This document shows positions 35,647 through 42,937 of a DNA stretch of 64,000 nt, one piece after another; position 1 is the stretch's first letter; each line of letters starts with the position of its first letter. The DNA is from Streptomyces sp. NBC_01260 (GTDB taxonomy: Bacteria; Actinomycetota; Actinomycetes; Streptomycetales; Streptomycetaceae). Position numbers and translations under genes: made by a program. The DNA is taken from NCBI RefSeq assembly GCF_036226405.1, contig NZ_CP108464.1, positions 2,046,001 through 2,110,000 on the forward strand, in the 5' to 3' direction. Under the pieces are notes generated by a model that did not search any database, was not told where the DNA came from, and was given only the letters and a program-made list of their open reading frames with translations.

Positions 35647-38600
35647 GTGAGGCGTAACAACGAGGGCTCCACGGCGCAGCCGGAGCGGGGCAACTTCACC
35701 CCGCCGCGCGCCGCGGCGTCGTCCGCCGTGTCCGAAGGGACGCCGGCCGGTGGCAGCACCAGCCGGCTGTCCCCGCGCAACTGGCGGGTGCCCACCCGAC
35801 TGAACGCAATCCTCCTGATCCCCGTACTGGTCGGCCTGGTCATGGGCGGCTTCCAGGTGAAGGGGTCGATCGACACCTGGCAGGAGGCCCAGGACGCCGA
35901 GAAGACCGCACTGATCGTGCGCGCGGCCTCCGAGTACGGGCAGGCGCTGCTGAACGAGCGCGACATCTCCGCCCAGCCCCTGCTGTCCAACAAACGCGAC
36001 GCGGCGGTCATCACCCAGGTACGGGACACCACCGACTCGGCCGCGGACAAGTTCGACACGGCTGTGAAGGGCATGCCCGCGAAGCAGGGCCTGGAGCGCC
36101 GCCTCAAGCTGTTCAGACTGGAGGAGCCCAAGCTCCCCGATCTGCGCAAGGCCGCCTACGCCGAGGCCCTGGACCCGGTGAAGACCGAAGAGGGCTACGT
36201 CCAGGTCCAGCACTCCCTCATGGAGTTCTGCAACGAGCTCGGTCTCGGCACCGGCAACATCACCAGTTACGGCCGTACCGTCTACGCAATCGAGCTGGCC
36301 AAGGCTGCAGAATCGCTTCAGCGCTCCATCGGCATGCACCTGCTGGTGCGGCCCAGCCAGGAGAGCGCCAAGTTCAACGACCAGGTCAAGGCCTTCGGCT
36401 CGTACAACTACCTGGAGCAGATCGCCCTCGGCGAATTCGTCTCCGGCGGTACGGAGGCGGACGCGGCCCGGCTGAAGAAGGTCATGGCGGCCAAGGCCAC
36501 CGAGGGCGCGGCCAAGGTCAAGACCGCCAAGGAGCAGGCCGACGCGGCGGGTGTGCCGTTCGTGACGCCGCCCACCGTCGACGGCTCGGTCTACGACGGC
36601 ATGGCCCAGCAGATCGCGCTGGGCAGGAGCCCCGCCCAGCTCAAGGCGAAGGGGATCACCCCCGAGACCTGGATGGCCGCGGCCACCGCGAAGTTCGACG
36701 GGTACACCACGGTCGAGGAAGAGCTCGTCGACAAGGCAGTGACCGAGGCCGCGGACATCTCGTCCAGCGCCAGGACCGACGCCGTCGTCAACGCCGCGAT
36801 CGTGCTCGTCGCCCTGCTGGCCGCCTTCGTCCTGGCCGGCCTCATGGCCCGCCAGATGAGCCGCTCGATGCTCCGGCTGCGCAACGCCGCCTTCGGCATC
36901 GCCGAGCAGCGGCTGCCCTCGCTGGTCGACCAGCTGTCCCGGACCGACCCGGGCCGGGTGGACACCCGCGTCCAGCCGATCCCGATCAACAGCCAGGACG
37001 AGATCGGCGAGGTCGCCCGCGCCTTCGACCAGGTGCACCGCGAGGCGGTGCGGCTGGCGGCCGAGCAGGCCATGCTGCGGGGCAACGTCAACGCGATCTT
37101 CACCAACCTGTCGCGCCGCAACCAGTCGCTCATCGAGGGCCAGCTGACCCTCATCACCGGCCTGGAGAACAACGAGGCCGACCCGGACCAGCTGGAGAGC
37201 CTCTTCCGGCTGGACCACCTCGCGACCCGGATGCGCCGCAACGGCGAGAACCTCCTGGTGCTCGCCGGTGAGGAGCCCGGCCGCCGCTGGAACCAGCCGG
37301 TGCCGCTGGTGGACGTGCTCAGGGCCGCCTCCTCCGAGGTGGAGTCCTACGAGCGCATCGAGCTGTCGGGCGTGCCGGAGACCGAGATCCACGGCCAGTC
37401 CGTCACCGACCTGGTGCACCTGCTGGCCGAGCTGCTGGAGAACGCCACGACGTTCTCCTCGCCGCAGACCAAGGTGCGGGTCACCGCGACCCGGCTGCCC
37501 GACAGCCGCGTGATGATCGAGATCCACGACAAGGGCATCGGCCTCACCGCCGAGGACTTCGCCGACATCAACCACAAGCTGGCCAACCCGCCGACGGTGG
37601 ACGCCGCGGTCTCCCAGCGCATGGGCCTGTTCGTGGTCGGCCGGCTCGCCGACCGGCACGGCATCCGGGTCCAGCTGCGCCCCTCGGGCGAGCAGGCCGG
37701 AACCACCTCGCTGGTCATGCTGCCGGACGCGATCACCCACGGTGGCGGCGGCGAAGGCGCCCCCGCGCAGGACGACTTCACGGTCTCCTCGATCATTCCG
37801 CAGCAGCAGTCCTTCGACGCGCTGCCCCCGCAGCAGCCCCCGATGCGTACGGCGGCGGAGCTCGGCTTCGACGACTCGCGCTACGGGGAGCCGTCGGAGG
37901 AATCCGCGCAGCTCGACCCGGTGGGCCGCTCGCTGATGCGGGAGGAGCGCCGCGTGGCGCTGGAGACGCAGACCGGCGACGAGCGCCCGCCGTTCCCGCG
38001 GCAGGAGTCGCAGGAGCAGTACGCCCAGGCCCCGTACGCCGAGTCCCCCTACGCCGGAAACCAGTACGCCCAGGAACCGCAGCAGGAGCCGCAGTACGGA
38101 CAGCCCGCGTACGAGGGCGGCCATGACCCGTTCCGCGGTGACACCGGCTACGTGCAACAGCCCGACCACCACGGGCAGAACGGCTATCCGGAGTCGGCAT
38201 ACCCGGCCATCGAGTCGCCTCAGCAGGCCTATGACCGGCAGTACACCGCCCAGCCCCAGCAGGAAGTGTGGCCAGACCAGGGTGCATACCAGGGTGCGTA
38301 CGAACCCTCGACGCAGGCCGAACCGGAATCTGTTGGGAGCGCCCCCGCCGAATCGCGGGAGAGCGTAGGCTTCGACCGGTCGGGCCCCGTCCCGAACTCC
38401 GGCCACGAGATGACCGAGGCCGGTCTGCCGCGCCGTGGCGGCCAGCAGCACTGGCAGCCCACCGGACGCGGGAACGACCGGCCCGCCGCCGCGCAGGAGC
38501 CGCCGGAGCAGCAGGAACCGCCGCAGCAGCCGTCGCCCGCGCAGCAGGACACGGACGGAACGGACGACTGGCGCTCGGCGAACGACGAGCGCTGGGAGCG

Positions 38601-38835
38601 GGCCGAGAAGCTCCGGGACCCGAAGGCGGGCGGGGTCACCCCGTCCGGTCTTCCCCGGCGCGTGCCCAAGGCCAATCTGATCGAGGGCACGGCCGAGCAG
38701 ACCCAGCAGGGCGGCCCCCAGGTCTCCCGCGCCCCGGAGGACGTGCGTGGCAGGTTGAGCAACCTGCGACGGGGCGTCCTGCGGGGACGCAACGCGGGTT
38801 CGGACAGCAGTAATACCTACAACCAGGAGCGTTAG
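35647..38835 (+). CDS. cvnA2: Conservon 2 sensor: nitrate/sulfonate-sensing histidine-kinase-like protein
   Basis: A 1062-residue paralogue of CvnA1. TM1 spans about residues 51-70, followed by a NIT sensing domain, TM2 at 379-401, HAMP, the LFRLDHLATRMRRNGENLLVLAGEEPGRRW helix and the ATPase motifs ELLENATTFSS, HDKGIGLTAED and QRMGLFVVGRL. The C-terminal 350 residues are Q/P/Y-rich and disordered. Both sensors end with a similar basic segment (VSRAPEDVRGRLSNLRRG). The extracytoplasmic sensing domains differ strongly, so the two conservons probably read different signals. GTG start, VRRNNEGSTAQPER. Confidence 0.9.
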   Translation: MRRNNEGSTAQPERGNFTPPRAAASSAVSEGTPAGGSTSRLSPRNWRVPTRLNAILLIPVLVGLVMGGFQVKGSIDTWQEAQDAEKTALIVRAASEYGQALLNERDISAQPLLSNKRDAAVITQVRDTTDSAADKFDTAVKGMPAKQGLERRLKLFRLEEPKLPDLRKAAYAEALDPVKTEEGYVQVQHSLMEFCNELGLGTGNITSYGRTVYAIELAKAAESLQRSIGMHLLVRPSQESAKFNDQVKAFGSYNYLEQIALGEFVSGGTEADAARLKKVMAAKATEGAAKVKTAKEQADAAGVPFVTPPTVDGSVYDGMAQQIALGRSPAQLKAKGITPETWMAAATAKFDGYTTVEEELVDKAVTEAADISSSARTDAVVNAAIVLVALLAAFVLAGLMARQMSRSMLRLRNAAFGIAEQRLPSLVDQLSRTDPGRVDTRVQPIPINSQDEIGEVARAFDQVHREAVRLAAEQAMLRGNVNAIFTNLSRRNQSLIEGQLTLITGLENNEADPDQLESLFRLDHLATRMRRNGENLLVLAGEEPGRRWNQPVPLVDVLRAASSEVESYERIELSGVPETEIHGQSVTDLVHLLAELLENATTFSSPQTKVRVTATRLPDSRVMIEIHDKGIGLTAEDFADINHKLANPPTVDAAVSQRMGLFVVGRLADRHGIRVQLRPSGEQAGTTSLVMLPDAITHGGGGEGAPAQDDFTVSSIIPQQQSFDALPPQQPPMRTAAELGFDDSRYGEPSEESAQLDPVGRSLMREERRVALETQTGDERPPFPRQESQEQYAQAPYAESPYAGNQYAQEPQQEPQYGQPAYEGGHDPFRGDTGYVQQPDHHGQNGYPESAYPAIESPQQAYDRQYTAQPQQEVWPDQGAYQGAYEPSTQAEPESVGSAPAESRESVGFDRSGPVPNSGHEMTEAGLPRRGGQQHWQPTGRGNDRPAAAQEPPEQQEPPQQPSPAQQDTDGTDDWRSANDERWERAEKLRDPKAGGVTPSGLPRRVPKANLIEGTAEQTQQGGPQVSRAPEDVRGRLSNLRRGVLRGRNAGSDSSNTYNQER

Positions 38836-38836
38836 T

Positions 38837-39259
38837 GTGAGCCCGATGAGCCAGGCGGCGCAGAATCTGAACTGGTTGATCACCAACTTCGTGGACAACA
38901 CCCCCGGGGTGTCGCACACGGTGGTGGTCTCCGCAGACGGACTCCTGCTGGCGATGTCCGAGGGATTTCCGCGTGACCGCGCCGACCAGCTGGCGGCTGT
39001 CGCCTCCGGTCTGACCTCGCTGACCGCGGGGGCCTCGCGGATCTTCGAAGGCGGCGCCGTGAACCAGACAGTTGTGGAGATGGAGCGAGGATTCCTCTTC
39101 ATCATGTCCGTCTCCGACGGATCTTCCTTGGCCGTTCTTGCACACCCGGATGCCGATATCGGCCTGGTTGGGTACGAAATGGCACTTCTGGTCGACCGCG
39201 CCGGCGGTGTCCTCACTCCGGACCTCCGCGCCGAACTACAGGGAAGTCTTCTTAACTAG
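38837..39259 (+). CDS. cvnB2: Conservon 2 roadblock/LC7 protein
   Basis: A 140-residue protein, nearly identical to CvnB1, with the same roadblock/LC7 fold. It starts GTG, one base after the cvnA2 stop, behind CAGGAGCG. Blocks of perfect nucleotide identity with cvnB1 alternate with diverged stretches. Confidence 0.94.
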   Translation: MSPMSQAAQNLNWLITNFVDNTPGVSHTVVVSADGLLLAMSEGFPRDRADQLAAVASGLTSLTAGASRIFEGGAVNQTVVEMERGFLFIMSVSDGSSLAVLAHPDADIGLVGYEMALLVDRAGGVLTPDLRAELQGSLLN

Positions 39260-39348
39260 TAGACAGACAGTGCGTTTCACGTCACAGCGCCATAAGGTGC
39301 GGTGGCGCGGACCCACTGGGACCGGGACCGGCAGGCGGAGGAGGAATC

Positions 39349-40038
39349 GTGGGTACACCCCCAGGCGGACACCAGTTCAACGGTGGTCAGCAGGTACCGG
39401 GTGAGCACAGGGGCGATGGCTTCGACTTCCCCTCCCCGCCCGGCAGACAGGGCGGGCAGCAGCCTTTTCAGCCGTCCAGGCAGCCTCGGCGCGCTCGGGG
39501 CTCGGACGACTGGCCGCAGCAGGACACGCGGGGCTCGGACGACTGGCCGCAGAACACGCAGGGTTCGCAGTGGCCGCAGCAGCCGCAGCAGCCCGAGCGG
39601 CCGCAGCGCCCGCACCGGTACGACTCCCCGCAGCCGCCGCCCCGCATTCAGCCGGTGCAGCCGCGGTGGACCCCCGAGCCGGCCGCTCCCGCCGCGCACA
39701 ATCCGCTGGTCCGTCCGTACGCCATGACAGGCGGACGGACGCGGCCGCGCTACCAACTCGCCATTGAGGCGTTGGTCAGTACTACGGCTGATCCGTCCCG
39801 GCTGCAAGGGCAGTTGCCCGAGCACCAGCGGATCTGCCGGCTGTGCATCGAGATCAAGTCGGTGGCCGAGATCTCGGCCCTGCTCTCGATCCCTCTCGGC
39901 GTTGCCCGGATCCTCGTAGCCGACCTGGCAGAGGCCGGACTCGTCGCTATCCACCAGCCCGGCGGCGAAGAGTCCGCCGGCGGCCAGCCAGATGTGACAC
40001 TGCTCGAAAGGGTGCTCAGTGGACTTCGCAAGCTCTAG
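39349..40038 (+). CDS. cvnC2: Conservon 2 DUF742 protein with disordered N-terminal extension
   Basis: A 229-residue protein. Residues 1-115 are a G/Q/P/R-rich extension with a repeated RGSDDWPQQDT/RGSDDWPQNT unit that cvnC1 lacks; residues 116-229 are the DUF742 core (VRPYAMTGGRTRPRYQLAIEALVSTT ... LLERVLSGLRKL). GTG start behind GGAGGAGGAATC, a very strong ribosome binding site. It overlaps cvnD2 by 20 bases, as in conservon 1. Confidence 0.93.
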   Translation: MGTPPGGHQFNGGQQVPGEHRGDGFDFPSPPGRQGGQQPFQPSRQPRRARGSDDWPQQDTRGSDDWPQNTQGSQWPQQPQQPERPQRPHRYDSPQPPPRIQPVQPRWTPEPAAPAAHNPLVRPYAMTGGRTRPRYQLAIEALVSTTADPSRLQGQLPEHQRICRLCIEIKSVAEISALLSIPLGVARILVADLAEAGLVAIHQPGGEESAGGQPDVTLLERVLSGLRKL

Positions 40039-40600
40039 CGGCGGAGCGGCCCGCTCCACTACCTCGGCGAAGATCGTGGTGGCAGGGGGCTTCGGCGTGG
40101 GTAAGACCACGTTTGTCGGTGCCGTTTCGGAGATCAATCCGCTGCGCACCGAAGCCGTGATGACGTCCGCATCCGCGGGCATCGACGACCTGACACACAC
40201 CGGGGACAAGACCACCACGACGGTGGCCATGGACTTCGGACGCATCACCCTGGACCAGGACCTGATCCTGTACCTCTTCGGTACCCCCGGACAGGACCGC
40301 TTCTGGTTCATGTGGGACGACCTCGTACGCGGCGCCATCGGCGCCGTCGTCCTGGTCGACACCCGCCGCCTCGCCGACTGCTTCCCCGCCGTCGACTACT
40401 TCGAGAACAGCGGACTCCCCTTCGTCATCGCCCTCAACGGCTTCGACGGACACCAGCCCTACACCCCCGACGAGGTGCGCGAAGCGCTCCAGATCGGACC
40501 GGACACGCCGATTCTCGTCACGGATGCGCGGCATCGGGCGGATGCGAAGAGTGCGTTGATCACTTTGGTGGAGCATGCGTTGATGGCGCGCCTGCGGTAG
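40019..40600 (+). CDS. cvnD2: Conservon 2 small GTPase
   Basis: A 193-residue Ras/MglA-like GTPase with the same P-loop (GGFGVGKTT), GTPGQDRF and NGFD motifs as CvnD1. The two proteins differ mainly in the N-terminal 20 and C-terminal 30 residues. The C-terminal coding part uses codons ending in G or T more than the rest, which fits an older sequence that escaped the conversion seen in the centre of the gene. Confidence 0.95.
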   Translation: MDFASSSGGAARSTTSAKIVVAGGFGVGKTTFVGAVSEINPLRTEAVMTSASAGIDDLTHTGDKTTTTVAMDFGRITLDQDLILYLFGTPGQDRFWFMWDDLVRGAIGAVVLVDTRRLADCFPAVDYFENSGLPFVIALNGFDGHQPYTPDEVREALQIGPDTPILVTDARHRADAKSALITLVEHALMARLR

Positions 40601-40622
40601 GGGTGCCCCACGGTTCGGACGG

Positions 40623-40664
40623 CCGAAGGGCCCCGCGCTCCCTTGGGAGTGCGGGGCCCTTCGG
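40623..40664. terminator. Terminator between cvnD2 and accE
   Basis: A perfect or near-perfect 20-base stem (CCGAAGGGCCCCGCGCTCCC) with a two-base loop, between convergent genes and able to serve both. Confidence 0.8.
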
Positions 40665-40766
40665 TGTGTGCCCGGCCTTCGGCCGTGCTGTGTCCTCAAT
40701 AGCCGGACGGGCCTGATCGGGCCGATGCCGGTCCACATGAGCGACGCGGGCTTGAGGGGGCCGGTG

Positions 40767-40973
40767 TCAGCCCTGCCAGCTGTGGGGGGCACGGAAGCCG
40801 GGGGTGCGTTCCAGGCGGCGCCAGCCGGCCGTGTTGCGGCGTCGGTGAGTGGTGGGGGCGGCTGCGGGCTGGGCGGCGGCGCGGGCCAGCAGGACCGCAG
40901 TTATGGCGGCCAGCTCCTCGGGGTCGGCAAGACCCTTCTCGACGCGCAGCACGGACTCGGCGGCAGTGCTCAT
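40767..40973 (-). CDS. accE: Acyl-CoA carboxylase epsilon subunit
   Basis: A 68-residue protein (MSTAAESVLRVEKGLADPEELAAITAVLLARAAA...) with the AccE/PccE pattern: ADPEELAAITAVL followed by Ala/Pro-rich sequence and a C-terminal WRRLERTPGFRAPHSWQG. Epsilon subunits stimulate and stabilise actinobacterial acyl-CoA carboxylases. It lies 65 bases after accB and is probably in one operon with it. Confidence 0.88.
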   Translation of the reverse strand: MSTAAESVLRVEKGLADPEELAAITAVLLARAAAQPAAAPTTHRRRNTAGWRRLERTPGFRAPHSWQG

Positions 40974-41038
40974 GTATGTCTCTCTGTCTTCTCGGCAGGT
41001 CTTCGCGGGGCCTTGCAGCGGTGCTGCGGGGCCGCGGA

Positions 41039-42622
41039 CTACTGCGGCGGGTTGCCGTGCTTGCGGGACGGCAGGTCGGCGTGCTTGGACCGGAGCATGG
41101 CGAGCGAGGCGATCAGCACCTCGCGAGTCTCGGCAGGGTCGATGACGTCGTCGACCAGGCCGCGCTCGGCGGCGTAGTACGGATGCATCAGTTCGGCCTT
41201 GTACTCCTTGACCATGCGGGTCCGCATGGCCTCCGGGTCCTCGGCTTCGGCGATCTGCCGACGGAAGATGACGTTGGCAGCGCCCTCGGCGCCCATCACC
41301 GCGATCTCGTTGGTGGGCCAGGCGTAAGTCAGGTCGGCGCCGATGGACTGGCTGTCCATGACGATGTAAGCACCGCCGTAGGCCTTGCGCAGGATCAACG
41401 AGATCCTCGGCACCGTGGCGTTGCAGTAGGCGTAGAGCAGCTTCGCCCCGTGCCGGATGATTCCACCGTGCTCCTGATCCACACCGGGCAGGAAGCCGGG
41501 TACGTCCAAAAGAGTGATGATGGGGATGTTGAACGCATCACACATCTGGACGAACCTGGCGGCCTTCTCGCTCGCCTCGATGTCCAGGACACCGGCCAGG
41601 GCCTGCGGCTGGTTGGCGACGATGCCGACGACCTGGCCGTCGAGGCGGGCCAGCGCGCAGATGATGTTACGGGCCCAGCGCTCGTGGATCTCCAGGTAGT
41701 CGCCGTCGTCGACGAGCTCCTCGATGACCTTGTGCATGTCGTACGGGCGGTTGCCGTCGGCGGGCACCAGGTCCAGCAGGACGTCGCCGCGCCGGTCGGC
41801 CGGGTCGTCGCTCGCGACCGTGGGCGGGTTCTCGCGGTTGTTCGAGGGCAGCATCCCGATCAGGTAGCGGACCTCGGCGATGCAGGTCTCCTCGTCGTCG
41901 TACGCGAAGTGCGCGACGCCCGAGGTCTCGGCGTGCACATCGGCGCCGCCGAGGCCGTTCTGGGTGATCTCCTCGCCGGTGACCGCCTTCACGACGTCCG
42001 GTCCGGTGATGAACATCTGCGAGGTCTCGCGGACCATGAAGACGAAGTCGGTGAGGGCCGGGCTGTAGGCCGCGCCGCCCGCGCACGGTCCCAGCATCAC
42101 GCTGATCTGCGGGATGACACCGGAGGCGCGGGTGTTGCGCTGGAAGATGCCGCCGTATCCGGCGAGTGCCGAGACGCCCTCCTGGATACGGGCGCCGGCG
42201 CCGTCGTTCAGGGAGACCAGCGGGGCACCGGCCGAGATGGCCATGTCCATGATCTTGTGGATCTTCGTGGCGTGGGCCTCGCCCAGCGCCCCGCCGAAGA
42301 TCCGGAAGTCGTGCGCGTAGACGAAGACGGTCCGGCCCTCGACCGTGCCCCAGCCGGTGATGACACCGTCGGTGTACGGCTTCTTCGCCTCCAGGCCGAA
42401 GCCGGTCGCCCGGTGCCGGCGCAGCTGCTCGACCTCCCTGAACGAGTCCGGGTCCACGAGCAGCTCGATGCGCTCACGAGCCGTCAGCTTTCCCTTGGCG
42501 TGCTGCGCCTCGGTCGCCCGGTCACTCGGTCCGCGCCGGGCCTGCTCGCGCAGTGCCAGCAGTTCGGCCACACGGCCACGGGTGTCGCTCGGCTCGCCCG
42601 GGGTTTCGTCCACAACGGTCAT
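41039..42622 (-). CDS. accB: Acyl-CoA carboxylase, carboxyltransferase beta subunit
   Basis: A 527-residue carboxyltransferase that moves CO2 from biotin to acetyl-, propionyl- or butyryl-CoA, feeding fatty-acid and polyketide synthesis. It has the crotonase-fold segments KIMDMAISAGAPLVSLNDGAGARIQEGVSALAGYG and KAYGGAYIVMDSQSIGADLTYAWPTNEIAVMG. From the neighbourhood (conservons, accE) it matches accB of S. coelicolor. The biotinylated alpha subunit (AccA) is not in the window. Confidence 0.94.
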   Translation of the reverse strand: MTVVDETPGEPSDTRGRVAELLALREQARRGPSDRATEAQHAKGKLTARERIELLVDPDSFREVEQLRRHRATGFGLEAKKPYTDGVITGWGTVEGRTVFVYAHDFRIFGGALGEAHATKIHKIMDMAISAGAPLVSLNDGAGARIQEGVSALAGYGGIFQRNTRASGVIPQISVMLGPCAGGAAYSPALTDFVFMVRETSQMFITGPDVVKAVTGEEITQNGLGGADVHAETSGVAHFAYDDEETCIAEVRYLIGMLPSNNRENPPTVASDDPADRRGDVLLDLVPADGNRPYDMHKVIEELVDDGDYLEIHERWARNIICALARLDGQVVGIVANQPQALAGVLDIEASEKAARFVQMCDAFNIPIITLLDVPGFLPGVDQEHGGIIRHGAKLLYAYCNATVPRISLILRKAYGGAYIVMDSQSIGADLTYAWPTNEIAVMGAEGAANVIFRRQIAEAEDPEAMRTRMVKEYKAELMHPYYAAERGLVDDVIDPAETREVLIASLAMLRSKHADLPSRKHGNPPQ

Positions 42623-42937
42623 GTATCGACCCTACGAAGCCCAGCAAGAAAATCCTGCCGTCGACTCCGCACAGTCTCCCGACCGGTTTCCTGGTGGAGC
42701 CGGACAGAAGCCTTGCGTCATGCAGGCGAAGTGCTAGCCCGCACCCCTCGCCGTTTGTAGGAGTTGCACAAGGCTTCACTGTGGCCTGCCGCACACGCCG
42801 GTCAGCCGGGGAGTGTCGGACGACCGGGTGTCCTGGACCGGGAGGCGAGCCGCCTGATCATGTCACGGGCCCGGCCGCTCCGGCCGGACGGCCGGCGACC
42901 GCGACCGGAGCCGCCAGTCCGCTCTCGGTTCAGGGGG
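42623..42937. other. Intergenic region between accB and the PL8 gene
   Basis: A 315-base stretch upstream of accB and downstream of the PL8 gene. It must hold the accB promoter but no clear -35/-10 pair was found. The part 42865-42905 is a tangle of GGCCG repeats that could form a terminator for the PL8 gene. No gene is supported. Synteny with the conserved core ends here. Confidence 0.5.

Noticed and set aside
35485..39216. Very long open frame antisense to cvnA2 and cvnB2
   Set aside because: Same shadow effect; no family motifs, and the sense genes are certain.
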